Shown: piece by piece, positions 47,901-60,915 of the stretch | Position numbering within the stretch: position 1 is the stretch's first letter | Layout: each line of letters starts with the position of its first letter | Notes under the pieces: model-generated | The model's database searches: none | What the model was told of the DNA's origin: nothing | What the model saw: the letters and a program-made list of their open reading frames with translations, nothing else | Position numbers and translations under genes: made by a program | Origin: Pseudoscleropodium purum | Taxonomy: Eukaryota > Streptophyta > Bryopsida > Hypnales > Brachytheciaceae | DNA: 64,000 nucleotides | NCBI GenBank assembly: GCA_963969395.1 | Contig: OZ017797.1 | Coordinates: 3,968,001 to 4,032,000 of the forward strand | Reading direction: 5' to 3'

Positions 47901-49556
47901 ACTTACAATCACCAAAACACACACACAATGCAAATACACAATTTGCAAATTAGAAAGCTGTAAATTTTAATTACAAGTTGAGTGGAAAAATTACAATGGA
48001 GTCTTATAGCTTCTTGTAAGAATTGAAAAAAACAAAAATAGACCTTTGGACATATAGTCCCCAAATGGAAGACAACTATTCATTTTAAAAATTGCAATGT
48101 CTATTTGACCCTTTCCAAATCCTATCAATTTGACCCTTTCTAAATCTCTCTAATTAAATCTTTTCCATTCTAAGATAAATTCTACAAGGCTAATTAACTT
48201 GGAAATGTGAATGGATCAAATTGATGGTCTTATTTACACTTCAAAGTTAAATGGACTAAAAGTTGAAGGTTAATATAAAGATTTTTTGTTTGTATGTCAA
48301 CTATACAAAAGCATAACAAACTATTATAGAAATGTGTGGAAAAAATTGTTGACCATTTATTTGTGTGGATTGAAAGATTACAATTTTTGAAGTGAGAAAA
48401 TATACTATTTTTATGATTCTGAGACACTTTGATATCTTATGGAATAAATTTTTTGCTCTATACAAAATTGAGACTTTACACCATAGAGTACTGCATCTTA
48501 TGAGATACACATGCAAAAATTTTGAAGCAAAAAAGAAATCTACCTCACTCAAAGGCACTTTGCAATGTGAGGAGGTCAAAAAAATTGGCAATAATTATAA
48601 TATTGTACTTTACTAATAGTGTCAACACTCAAGTGCCCAATATTTAATTAAAGTCCAAAAGAAAGGTTGGATAAGACTAAAATTTCATTTATTCTATTTA
48701 CAGTAGGCAAATATTCAAAATTGAAGAAGTTTTGGGCATCTTGCAAGGTTTGGATACTTCATTTAATGGTTAAACTTTCTAAGAGGATAAGAGGTTATTT
48801 GTTCATAGAATACTAAGACAAGATTGCCATATATAATCAACACATGTCCCTAGAGAAGGATGTATTATTTTTTTCCTTAATCAATTGCAGTTTCTAAATA
48901 TTAGACAAGAATTATTCATTTTTTTTACTACCACAACTACTAATAAAGTAACATAGTCATTTTTTTGATGATTTCTATTGCAATTAGGAAATTTTTTTAT
49001 TGGATATCTGAATAGTGAAAGTTTAAAAAATATTATAATATGTGAGAAAAAACTTAAGAACTTTGACATCATAGATTTCACAATATTGGCAAAAAAAAAA
49101 TCTTACTTGGTAGAGTTAGTTACAAAGTTTGGCTTTTCTTAAAATGAGATTTTTGTACTAAGTGTAGAGGGGAATTCTTACATATCTTGTAAACTACAAT
49201 ATAATATTGATAAGTACAAATTTTCTTACAAATTATTGATACAAATTTATGTTTATTACCTATATGTCAAATTCAATTCCTCAAACAAATCATCTACCTT
49301 CTAATACACCCATCCAAATACACCAAAGGCCATGTAGAGAATTAATCAATATTAGTTTAGTTAGTAAGATTGAGGTTAAAAGTCATAATGATAAAAAAAA
49401 ATTCATCATCTTTACCTCTTCCTCAAAGATGACTTTGGAGTAGTCAACATCTTCCACAAGGAAATGGATATGAAAATCACATGATGAGAAATCCATGTCT
49501 TAGGTGACAGATTTTAGATGACACTCAATATAACAACCCATACTTTTAAGTCAAGA
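47901..49556. other. AT-rich intergenic region
   Basis: No gene, RNA gene or clear element seen. Confidence 0.5.
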
Positions 49557-49778
49557 CACTACAAGAAAAAGGAGTATTTTAAGTGAGTTATTAAATATAG
49601 TCTCAAACATAAGATTATAAGTAACGAGTTGTAAGGAGATTTTCAATTAAAATTTATTAAAAATGCATGTATTTCAAGTAAAATTTTGCTAAAAATCACT
49701 AGAAAGGTCATTACTTATATTCTTATCTTTAGGGCTATACTCAAAAACTCACTTAAAACACCCCTTTCTCTTGTAGTG
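49557..49778. mobile_element. CACTA-type MITE, 222 bp
   Basis: Left end CACTACAAGAAAAAGG and right end (read inward on the minus strand) CACTACAAGAGAAAGG; the inverted repeats extend to about 31 bp with 3 mismatches, through TTTTAAGTGAG. CACTACAAGAAAA is the known En/Spm terminal sequence. The 3-bp flanks are AGA and AAT, so the target duplication has decayed or the insertion was rearranged. There is no coding capacity. Confidence 0.8.
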
Positions 49779-50640
49779 AATACAAGTGTGTGATGCATGG
49801 TTACAACCCCTTTGAGTATGAATGGATAAATCAAGCTTACCTTGACTATGTGAAGCATCTCATACATGCATTTGACATTAGGAAAAAAGAAATGGAATAT
49901 GAAAAGAAAGAATTTGCAACCAAGAAAGACCATAAGAAGCAACCACTCATCTAGGGGCATGATATAGTGTCAAATGATGATGGGGATGAAACTAGAAGGC
50001 AAAGGTTACTATGTTCAAAACCCAAGCACTACTTGCAAGAACCAAATTTGAGGTAGGAAGTGAAAGTGATGAGGACATTCCACTCTACAAGTGAAGGAGA
50101 AGTACTTATGACTTTTCCTCCAAAACCTCAACTAGGAAGGAGAAAATTATATAGTGAAAAAAAACATCTCAAGTATAGACTAAGGCAAGGAATTGGGACA
50201 AGTGAAACAAAATCTAGTTTTTAGAATTGGGTTGAGAATCCTAAATACCAAAAGTGAACCTAAAGGATAGCTTGGAAGAAGCACAACCTTCAATTGTCAT
50301 ATCTAAGGTAGGATGCTCTAAAAACAACCTTGCTCTATAAGCGATATCTAATACAGAGGTACATTTTGCTTTCATCAATTCACCAACAATGTCCTTTTCA
50401 GAAGACAATCACCATTTGGTGATTATTACATTTCAACTTCAAAAAATTCAAAACTAATTCCATGAAAGGTCCAAAAATTATGAAATGACTCGACTTATTA
50501 GATGCCAATTCTATTTTCCTGCATACATAGAAATTTCTTGAAATTGTTTTGAGGAATTTTAGCTCAAAATGCAATCCACTCTAAAGGTCGCGTTATTAGC
50601 AGACTACCTTTAGTTGGTGAAATCTTAGAGTCCAGTGTTT
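49779..50640. other. Degraded coding-like stretch and family C copy
   Basis: From about 49790 to 49953 the plus strand reads openly as CVMHGYNPFEYEW...KKQPLI and then stops. The segment is Lys/Glu-rich and could be the remnant of a transposon ORF; I cannot assign it. A minus-strand family C copy follows at about 50340-50640. Confidence 0.3.
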
Positions 50641-50661
50641 AGGGTAATGGCTGTCACAAAT

Positions 50662-50721
50662 ATAAATAAATAAATAAATAAATAAATAATAATAAATAAA
50701 ATTATATATATATATATATAA
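50662..50721. repeat. (AAAT)n and (TA)n microsatellites
   Basis: AAAT units to about 50700, then TA dinucleotides 50704-50721. Confidence 0.95.
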
Positions 50722-52928
50722 TAGAATATATAAAATTACTAATGCAAGTAGAAATTATATTGCTCAAGTGTGGTTCCTTTGTGTGTGGTATGTGCAGCGA
50801 TGTATGTACTCTGTATTGTACATATAAATTGTTTAATATTGGACTTATAAATCACTCTATATACGATTGAGAGTCATTCTGTATTGTTTGTACTACTGTG
50901 TACTGCTTGTCATATAACATTAAATCTTATATTCAAATCTACCAAGGAACTCGGTACCCAAAGGAAATACATGTTACATTCATACGTACAAATACGGGTA
51001 CATTTGTACATTTGTACATTTTAAATCAATGTACCCTTGTAATAAAATTGAAGTTGCCAATTGCAAGCATGGAACATGTTTATTTAGCCCAGAATGAAGA
51101 AGGGCAAGTTCCTTGGATCATTTATAATTGTAATCATGTTTGAGAACGCCAGCATACCTAATTTATCAGTTTTCTTAAACTTCAAAACATGTACAGTCCT
51201 CTTTCTCTATTTCTTTTTGTTTATTTATATTAAGACTATCAGTTACTTATATGTACAATATATTGATTTTTTTGTGGGCGATCTACCACTCAAAAGCTAT
51301 AACAATTTTTGAAGGAATATTAGATGATAGATTTTCCTATTTTCAATTGATGAAATTATTCAATTGGGCTACAAAATCTAGGGACAAGATTACTCTATAA
51401 TAGATGGATTTATAAAGTTTAAGATGAATATGTGTATTTTCATTCACTTTTTATGGTTCATCCATGTTGGTGGATGTAAATAGTTTCACAATGCCAATGA
51501 AGATTAATTGCTTTCTATAATGTCCAAAAATAATGAAATAAACTCCATTAGTGTAATATAATTTATGACTAATATTAGTTCACTCACTTATTCATTTTGT
51601 TGAGGCATGGATATTAAGTGAACTCCCCTAACACTCTTCATTCACAATGGTCTTTAGACCAACATTATAAAATTATTCTTGTTATTGTCTTCATTAATTC
51701 ATTACTAGTATTTATTAGTATTGGTTCAAACATATTATTCCAAGTGTACACTTTGCAAACATGAGCACTTATTATTGCCACTTATTGTAATTATACGAAA
51801 GACTTTGGAATTTGCATGAAGAATTATTTTGAGTGTTTTGTTGCAAGGAAATATCAAGGTCCATTGAAGTGGAAGTAGAGCCTTTTGGTCCAAAAATAAA
51901 ACAAGATTCACTTTTGAAGTTCATTCTAATAAATCACCTAAAATTGGTAATATGGTCATCCATAAACCAAGCTCATTCAACATGTTGGAAAAACACACAT
52001 TGATAATCAAAAAGTTGGATTCACATAATAATTGTCATAGTGAAAGACTTCTCACAATTGCTTCTTCTATTGACCATTTGATTATGCTTTTTTTGACCAT
52101 TCATGATCTTTTTTAGCTTTCAAAATTTGTACAGTGTTCGTAATGGGTGCTCATAAATTAGTAGTTAACTTGCACTAATTTAGAGATCATGCAAATTTGT
52201 TCACAATATTTTTGATAAAATATATAATGTGGACTATACTATTTTGATACTATCTATTTCAAAAATGGTGATTGCTATCTACCTTTCATCTAAACTTCAT
52301 CCAAGTGTTTGAGCTATTTATATTACACTCATTCAAAATTAGAGGCTTACATTGTTCAAATTTTGCACTACAAGTAATAATTGAAATTGATTCAATTACA
52401 AGTTTCTATTGTAGTTTCTTATTTTCATTCTTTTGAAGCAAATAAAGGTCTAAAATAGAGTAAATTTAAAATCAAAATTTGATTTCAAGCCAATATTGGT
52501 GGATGTTTGATGCACATAGTCAAGTATGAACTTTTTTTTCATTTTTTATAAAGTACTAAAGTGGCAATATAAAAAATTATAGTGGTGCTCCAAGTTTAAC
52601 ATTCATCCACATATTGGATAAAAAAATAACACATTTATTTAGCACATAACACATGTTTATAATTTTTTTTTCATCCACAATATGGTGATTTCATGCAAGA
52701 TTTTTTTAATTAAAAGACTTCATGGTTTGTTGCCATTTTTTAGACTGATTATTTTTTTCTAGTGCAATTTGGAACTATAATGCCAATACAAAAGAGCCTT
52801 AGGTAGAATATATATGCAAACCAATGAGAGTAATATTATTTTTTATAAAATTCACACTATAAGCAACTTAATTACACCTTCTAATACTGCCTAGTTTGCA
52901 TCCTCTTTTGTTGCTCAAAATTTGAAAT
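50722..52928. other. AT-rich intergenic region
   Basis: No gene supported. GTACATTTGTACATTTGTACATT-like direct repeats occur at about 50995-51020. About 52705-52830 is a second copy of the 10215-10330 repeat. Confidence 0.5.
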
Positions 52929-53717
52929 CCTAAAGGACTAGCATGTTTTTTTTTGGCTACATAGCAATTTTGGGTAGGTTGGTGTGAATTTGGATCGAAG
53001 ATTTTAGGCTAAAATTTTAATAGGTGTGGACAAGGAATATCTTTCATATGCACTAAATTTTATGGCATTTGGAAACATGAGTAAAAAGTTATGGCCTAAT
53101 ATGTTGCTTTTTTTTTGTAAATGGGCACTCTAGGCAGATTTTTAAAATCACTTAAAAAAAAATATTGAATTGATTTTCTAAATTTATATATGCATAGAAA
53201 GCTTTGAATAATTCAATTTTGATCAATGAGATGAAAGTTACGAAGACTTTCTGTTTGTAGGCAATTATGGATTCTCTACTCTAAAATAAACTTTAAAGTC
53301 CTTTATCCCCTAAAGGACCAACATGTTGATGTAGGCAACATAGCGATTTTGGGCACACTATTGTGATTGTTGATCAATATATCTTTGGCCTAAACTTTGA
53401 TAGAAGGTGTAGACCATGTTTGTTTATTGTGTAAGCAAAATTTCATGACATTTGAATACAACACTAAGAAATTATGGCCTAAAATGTTATTTTTATTTGT
53501 AAATGGGTAGTCTATGAAAATAAATAAAAATCACTTTTTTTTCAGAGTTTTCTAGAATTATATATAGGTGGAAAGCTTTGAATCATTCCATTTTGATCAG
53601 TGAGTCAAAACTTATGGGGATATTCTATTTGTGGGTAGTTATGGATTTTCTACTTTAAAATAAACTTTAGAGTCCTTTATCTTATTCTGTTTTCAATATT
53701 TTTAGAAAAAAAAAAAA

Positions 53718-53763
53718 ATCATAGGATGTAGATTGTTTATTACAACATTCTACATCCTATGAT
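53718..53763. repeat. Perfect 15-bp inverted repeat with 16-nt loop
   Basis: ATCATAGGATGTAGA at 53718-53732 and TCTACATCCTATGAT at 53749-53763. Related copies of family A lack the right arm, so the hairpin arose within this copy. Confidence 0.9.
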
Positions 53764-53912
53764 AAATACATTCCATTAGAATTGAATCTTTTAATTTTGT
53801 AAATAAACTTTTAGCAATTTAGTATTTTGAATCATTCTCTACTACTCTCTACTTCCTATATTTTTCAAGCATGTAGCCAACTTCCCTTGAAGAATGAACC
53901 TAAAGAAGAGCC

Positions 53913-53914
<2 letters not shown>

Positions 53915-53950
<36 letters not shown>

Positions 53951-53961
53951 TTATTTATTTT
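53915..53961. repeat. (AT)n and (TTTA)n microsatellites
   Basis: Alternating AT to about 53946 followed by TTTA units. Confidence 0.95.
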
Positions 53962-54220
53962 CATACAAATGTGACCTTGTGAAGTGCAAATGCCTTGTTT
54001 TTTGCATAGCCAAAATAAGGATTTTTGTCAATATATCTAACATCTTACAATCAATACAATGCAAATATTTGAAATTTTTTCCACATCTATTTAAACTAGC
54101 ATATTACAAGATCCTATAGTTACATTTGTCAAAAAAATTCAAAAAATTGTTACTTATATTAAAAATGGCAATTTTCAAGTGTTTTCAATAAAAACATAGT
54201 CATAAAATTTTAGGGGTTAA

Positions 54221-55369
54221 TTATCTGCCAAGGCTTCAACATCCATTTTCTAAATGATGATTATAATGTTTTAGGCTAATGTTTTGTTCAAATACATTTA
54301 CATCTTCCTAAGAAATTCTTGAATCTATAAAAGGGGATGATCTTTCTTTCTAACTAATTTGATGAAATTTGCATAAATAATATAGTTGTTTAAAGAGATA
54401 AGCAAAATTTTGCAAAATCCAAAAAATATTTGAGATGTTTAAGTTTTAACTTATGTATTTAATTGAGATCTTCTATACAATAGTGATTATGTTTAAATGC
54501 ATAAAGATTTTTACAATAAAGATTTAATCAATTAAAATGAATGCAATATTAAATAATATCGTAATAATATTGAAAAGATCTGATAATAATCTGTAAAATT
54601 TATATGACTAATATCATAAAATTTTGCAATATTATTAAAATCATTATGTTTATTTTTTCTAATTAAAGATATATCATATTCCAAATAATTTTAAAAATAA
54701 TGATATATTGATATTATCACTTAAAAAGATTGGATTATTAGAATTCAAATTTTGTAAAGCTTTCATTCTAGAATGCTCATTCTTTTTCTATTACCATACT
54801 ATCACAAGTCCATGATAATACCTCTTTCTAACTCCTACATTAGAAGATTTTTGGGGCCTCTGGATGCTTGCAAGTTATCACAGCCTGTAAACGCAGGAAG
54901 CAAGTTCGGCATAGCGGTCTAACGTGGCCGAGACCTTGCCACGTCATTGACCTTTTTTCTTTCTTTTTAAAATTTTTTTTTTTGCATTTGGAGACTAAAT
55001 TTTTTTAATTTTTATGAAAAAAAAATTCTGACAATGGGTCGTTCCCTTTGCTGCGGGGGAACAGGCCCGAAACAGGCTTTTGGACTCCCCAAAACTCTTC
55101 CAATGAGTTCCATGACTTTGTTTTCACAGGAAATGCTTGAAAACTGTCATTTTTAACACAAGTATCAAACTTTTTTTTAACACGTGTAACTATAAGATCT
55201 TGTATTGTGCTCAATTGAAAATATATGGTAAAATTTTAAAAATTTTCCACTTTGTAGATAGCAAGATATAAGCATTCAAATTCACTAAACTCATTTTTTG
55301 GGCTTCGCCAAAAATAGGGTAGTTGCATTTCACAAGTTCACTTTTCTATGAAAAAATGTTCAAAATGGT
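54221..55369. other. AT-rich intergenic region
   Basis: No gene. 54910-55060 carries the dispersed repeat that also occurs at 28990-29180 (ACGTGGCCGAGA, poly-T, TTTGCATTT). The segment 55020-55140 is less AT-rich but has no recognisable ORF. Confidence 0.5.
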
Positions 55370-55680
55370 AGTGCTTCTTTGGATTAATTTCCATACACAA
55401 GTTGTCCACAGTCCACATGCTTGAAAATTTTAGATCATTTGGATTTGTACAAAATAAAGGAAAAAAATAATAAGTAGACAGTAGTAGAAAATGATTCAAA
55501 ACACTGAATTGTTAAGAATTTAATCATGGAATTGAAAAATGACCATTTTAATGGTTTCAATGTTTTAATAAACAATATACATCCTATTATTTTGTTTTTG
55601 TTTCTTAAATATTGAAAATTGAGTAAGATAAAATATTTCAAAGTTTATGTTAGAGTAAAAAATCCATAACTACCTACTGT
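55370..55680 (-). repeat. Dispersed repeat family A, inverted partial copy
   Basis: Reverse complement resembles 53600-53900: GTAGTTATGGATT, ATATT.AAGAAA.AAAA, AATAGGATGTATATTG and TTTTGAATCATTTTCTAC are recognisable in order. Confidence 0.6.
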
Positions 55681-57320
55681 AGATGTCCAAGTTGGAGTTA
55701 AATGTTTGAGTTTTTAGTGAATGTTTTGAGTTTTTTTTCTATGATTTTGTATGATGATTTTCCAATTTGGGTGTTTTTGTGTGTATTTTAACCTAATGGG
55801 AAGGAAGTCAAGTATTTTTTTGGGGTTCTGTAAACCAACTTGGAGTTGAATGTTCAATCTAATTGGAAGGAGTAATGGAAGGAGTCAGAGAAGATCTAAG
55901 TTGTGGTGTGTAATGATGGGAGTATTTTCAAGTAGGTTGTTTTTGACTGATTGTAGAATATTTCCTAGTCAGTAGTAAGGTGAGAGTTGGCAAGTTAGAA
56001 TTCCAATTAGGATAATCAGTTGTCCAATTAGGCTGCAATTAACAAGTTGGGTCGGTTATTTTTTTATGGTGATTGTTCAGTCCAAAGTGGGTTGCAGGTA
56101 GTTAGGTTGTCTCTCTCTACGGGAATAACCGCTAGTTTGGAATTTCCTATTTGGACTGGATTTGTGTTCATTTGTGAGGACCGTCTGTTGAATGAAGCCC
56201 AATTGTGTCCCAGTCCAAGTTGGCTGTGTATGTTTTGATTTTTGAGTGTGTGATTTTGTGGATGTTTGATTGTTTGTGTGAGTACTAATTGGAAGATGAG
56301 TCTGTCAGAGTGAATGGTGATGAGAAGTCCTAGTCGGAGAAGTTTGGTAGTGCAGGGTGTGCACTGTGTAGGAAGAATTCGGGTGAATGTGGAGAATGAT
56401 TCCGAGTGGGAGAATCAAGTTGGAGTGAAGAATGTTGTGAATGTATGAGTGTGATAGTAAGTGCAGCAAGAGTTAATATTTCCTAGTTGGAGAGAGTGAG
56501 CTTGGAAGAAGTTGAAATGATGTAGTGAGATTAAAGTAGTCCTAATTGGGAGTTAGGATGTCATGGTTAAGAAGGCTAAGTCCCAATTGGAAATCAGAAG
56601 AAAGGACTTAGAGATAAATAGAGAGTAGCGGAAATAGTTGACATATGAAATTTGGAAGCTGGAAGCTTATTGTAGTAACGGTGATATTTTCACCAATTCG
56701 GCAATATGAAGAATTATTTGTCAAATTGGTGTTCTGTGTATGTGGGAGACGTTGTGTGACAAGTCGGGAATGTAATTCGTGTAATGCATGTGATTTATTT
56801 GGGCCTATTTGGAGTATTTTAATTGTTGTAATTGATGTCTGAGTCCAAGTTGGAAGTTAGAGTCATGATCTGTGGTGTTGTTTGTGAATCCAAATTGGAG
56901 TTTAGGAGTGCAGTAGTGAATTATAATCACAGAACCAATGGAAAGTTGATTGGTGTGTCGTTGTAGTTTGCCGAGTTGGACTGTGAGGAGAATTGCAAAT
57001 GATTTAATTGTCCAAATTGATAGAGCACATCGTTTATTAGTGAAGAATTACAGGTTGGTTAAATCCAATTAGGAGAGTCTGAGTATGAGGAGCAATGTGG
57101 GTTAACATTAGCAAATAGCGAGTGAGAGAACCAAGTTGGTGAGATGTCAACTAATGGAAGATGGAGAGCTGTGATGCTGAGCCAAGTTGGTAGGTGAAAG
57201 ACCGAGTAGTTTCTGTGGAGTCCGATTGAAGATAATCCAATTTGGGAGATTACTAAACTCTTGTGGCTATTAAGAGTGGAGTGCTAAATTGTGTAATTAG
57301 CTTATTATGTGAGAAATAAT
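55681..57320. repeat. Degenerate array of CCAAGTTGGAG-like motifs
   Basis: CCAAGTTGGAG, CCAATTGGAA, CCTAATTGGGAG and CCAAATTGGAG variants recur about every 30-90 bp, for example near 55686, 55838, 55858, 56210, 56415, 56490, 56553, 56581, 56851, 56888, 57131 and 57181. The core CCAANTTGG is palindromic and related to the motif of the 46.1-47.9 kb array. The strand is G-rich relative to C, unlike its surroundings. Confidence 0.55.
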
Positions 57321-57474
57321 ACAAGTTGTATGTGGTAATTGAATAGTTTTTCTCTTTGCTTTGATTGCAATGACTTATAATTCATTATGTTAGAAACATT
57401 CCTATGTGTAAAGCCTCCCTTGGAACGAACATAACTATAATTTGGATAAATCCCAATTGGGTACCAACATAGTC

Positions 57475-57860
57475 TACACCTACAAACAAAAAATCCTCAT
57501 AACTTTTGACTCATTGATCAAAATGGATTGATTTAAAGCTTTACACACACACACACAAATATATATACATATAACTCTAGAAAAACAATTTCAATTTTTG
57601 CTTTATGAAAAAATTAATTTTTTATGATCTATCTGGACAGCCCAGTAACAAAAAAGAAATAACATATTAGGCCATGACTTTTGACTCCTATTTCCAAATG
57701 TCACCAAAGAAATATGTCATGAAATTTAGTGCATATAAAGGATATTCCTTATTTCCACCTTTTATTAAAATTTGGGCTAAAAATATAGAAATTCTCTAGT
57801 CACACATTCCTATTCAAAATTGCTATGTAGCCAAAAAATGCATGCTAGTCCTTTAGGGGT
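57475..57860 (-). repeat. Dispersed repeat family A, inverted copy of the 380-bp unit
   Basis: The reverse complement begins at the CCTAAAGGAC landmark (57860) and ends in TTTGTTTGTAGGTGTAGA; a (CA)n tract at 57541-57557 lies within it. It lies in inverted orientation 3.8 kb from the tandem pair at 52929-53690. Confidence 0.75.
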
Positions 57861-60299
57861 TAATACATCCACTTTGTTCACTTACAAAATGATTGATAAA
57901 AAAGAGTTCTAAATTTGTGATATTGAATATATACCCTCCAATCTCCAACTCGTAGACACCAATTCTACCATTTTGATAGATGGAGAGAATTTTATAATTG
58001 CACTTGTGTCAAACTATAAATAAATTTTTTAATATAAAGTTCAATTTAGGGTGGTAGAATTTACTTTAGAAAGTTTAACATTGTAGTTTTTTATAATCCA
58101 AATTGGCACCAATGAATATTTTATAATTTTATAAGGAATAATATACAAATTAGTATAAAGTAACTACACCTAAAGTCATCCAATTATACATTTGATCTTG
58201 GTTCTTATTGTTGAACTTTCTAAATTATCTACTATGAAATTATTTTAGGAGTCAAAAAAGAATTCTAAATTTTTTTCATGTGCATTTTTGGGAATGTGTA
58301 TAAATATAATATCTGGAATTCCAAATGTGGAACAATTTAGCTAATAGGTTCAATTACATATATTATACATTGCACTTATTTTAGTTTCACAACAATTTTT
58401 GTAATAGTATCAATCCCTTAAACTCACAATTCATCATTTTCACACTTGGTCAAGTGTACTCACCATGCATGGAGTCCCATCTAAAATAAATAAATAATTG
58501 ATTGATTGCATACCAAGAACAACTCTAGATTTATGCCAAACGAGCTTGAAGCCCTTTGGAATGGTAAGTGTATGTTTTATGGGAAAGAAATGGAGGTTGA
58601 ACAATGTATTAGACACACTTGTCTTCTTTTGGGGATGGTTTTTCTATCTTCATACTTGTCAAACTTTGTCCATTTGTTGAAGCCAACAAGTATACCTTGT
58701 ATATGAACTTGTATACTTATTTTATTGCATCAATTTTTACTAGATGGCACATTTTTTGTAAGCTACACTAAAGAATACAATGCACTAGAGAAGGGCAATG
58801 AAACAGAAGGAATTGTTTGATGCTATTGTAGACTCCACCAAGCCTACTGTGCAATATAATCTATTTTGTTAACACTTCACTTAGCCACACCTTGTCGCAA
58901 CTATATAAATTTTATCCCTTTTTAACCCCACAATTCTTTAAAACATCAATTCATAAGTGTAAGAAGATCATACTGCTAGTCTAAAAAAATTCCTTAATTT
59001 TCTAGCAAAGATTATATTCTACAATTACATTTTTGGATCACATTATAAGAGTTTTCCTTCATAATCAAGTACTACATTATGCATCTATTATCTAATGACA
59101 AAATTTGTTCATTCAAATTTATTTATTTTCATACAAGGATTTCTTCATCACAACTTATGCTAGGCAATGCTACTCATCATCAAAAATTGCTTTAAAAAAC
59201 GCATTTCCTTGCTAGGATCTGTCCTTCTTGTTGACAGGTTTTTCCCCACATGATTCCCCCTTCCTTGGACATTGCCCTACATTTAGTAATTTCATGATGA
59301 AATGGAAATTGATGAGTACTGACTTTCATGACTAAAATGTATTTAGTTAATACTAGCCCATATGTATAGGGCAATGCCCAATGAGAAGGGAATTGTAGGA
59401 AAAAGTATGAGGAAGAGGGCAAAGGCCGACAAGGAGGCACACTTCTTCCCACAATTTCCAATGAAGAGAGCATTGCTTGGTGTAAACCACCTATTTGAAA
59501 ATAGATGATAAAGAATCTATAGAGTTAAATTTAGATGAAGAATCTATAATCCACAATTACATGTGCGACCATGCATAATTGCATTTGAAACCCTAGTTAT
59601 GCCAAATAATCTGCCCCAAAAATGAACGTGAAATTTGCTAGTGGTGGTTTGCTTAGTGCAAAATCAATCAAGAACAATCAATCATGTGTGAAAAACATTC
59701 ACACATGAACAAACTATGTTATTCACTACATTGGTATTCAAACGACAATTCAGATAAACTCATTGAGCTTAATCCTTAATCCCTAAACGTCACAAATAGA
59801 ACAACGAGTTTGGGGGAGTGTTCTGGAAAAAGCGGCATAACTTGAGTTTTACTTCGTTGTTGAGGTAGTAACCATTGAAAATTTTAGCCAAGAACATGAC
59901 GAGTGAGGTTCAACTTATTTCGATGGGATCCACCATACGGATGCAGATTTTATAATGTTTGATGGACCCTGTCCAATAAGAATGCAGGTCTGGAAAACGT
60001 CTGCTGTGACATTTAGGGGTTAAAAGACGTGGCCCAATGACCATGGTAATCATCAAAATGTTTGAATTATTGAACCAATAGGTGCATTCTCTATTTTTAC
60101 AATGAATAGTCAAGTCATCCATTGAACCCTTTTTGGCTGCCTTGTTGTTTAAGTATTCAGTTGTAGGCCTTTTTCCCCAATGAGGGACTGACCTTCGGCA
60201 GTGCTCCTTTATCACTGAGAAGTTAGAGTGATAAATAATTGTTCACGTAGGGATGACTTGCGCCTTTTCAGTTGGCAGTGAGAACTGAAAAAAACCCAC
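57861..60299. other. Intergenic region
   Basis: No supported gene. 59192-59473 and 59910-60215 hold minus-strand ORFs of 93 and 101 codons in slightly GC-richer DNA, without recognised motifs. Confidence 0.45.
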
Positions 60300-60915
60300 T
60301 TTGGCACAGACTGACAGACCACCGGCTCATACACTTTGAATCTCATTCATTCCTGACCCCCTGGCTGCAGCAGATTTTTCACTAAGGAAAGCCACAATAA
60401 TATTGCTGATTCAATCCCTGCCGCGCTTTCACAGTTGAGGAGGCATGATAAAAAGAATTGTAATTGGCATCTAACCCAAGTTGTTTTATAATATTTGGAC
60501 CTTTGTGGAATTAGTTATGAATTTTTGAAGTTGAAGATGTATACTACAAGATTGTAAGGTTGAGATTTCTATACCTTAGTGACATTTTGACCTATAACAA
60601 TGGAATTTTTTTTGGCACAAACTAACTAACCATTGGCTCATACAATGTGAATCTCATTTCATTCATGACCCCTTAGCTACAACAAAATTTTCACTATATA
60701 AAGCCACAATAATATTGTTGATTCAATCTTAACTTTCACAATTGAAAAGGGCACAAAAAAAATCACACAAAGTGCAATTGGCATCTAATCAAAGTTGTTT
60801 AATATTTTTTGAGACCTTCATGGAATTAGTTGTGAATTTTTGAAGTTGAAGATGTATACTATAAGATTATAAGGTTGAGATTTCTTTACCTCAATGACAT
60901 TTAGACCTATAACTA
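60300..60915 (+). repeat. Tandem duplication of about 310 bp with family C sequence
   Basis: The units (60300-60605 and 60612-60915) share TTTGGCACA, GGCTCATACA, GCCACAATAATATTG, AATTGGCATCTAA, GAATTTTTGAAGTTGAAGAT and GACCTATAAC. The second is more AT-rich, consistent with decay from C to T. Confidence 0.8.

Larger units (their letters stand above)
52929..54220 (+). repeat. Family A: tandem duplication of a 380-bp unit plus 3' extension
   Basis: The landmark CCTAAAGGAC starts at 52929 and 53309 (period 380). Both units contain AGCATG/ACATGTTG, ACATAGC.ATTTTGGG, TTATGGCCTAA, GTAAATGGG and GAAAGCTTTGAAT. Unit 2 continues into about 650 bp shared with 8380-9020. Confidence 0.8.

Noticed and set aside
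49790..49953. Lys/Glu-rich open stretch after the CACTA MITE
   Set aside because: Too short and soon interrupted; possibly a transposon remnant but not assignable.
54860..54960. GC-richer patch considered as a tRNA gene
   Set aside because: No cloverleaf arms or A/B box could be fitted, and the patch is part of a dispersed repeat shared with 28990-29180.
59910..60215. 101-codon minus-strand ORF
   Set aside because: No motif, no splice partners, and the flanking DNA is repetitive.
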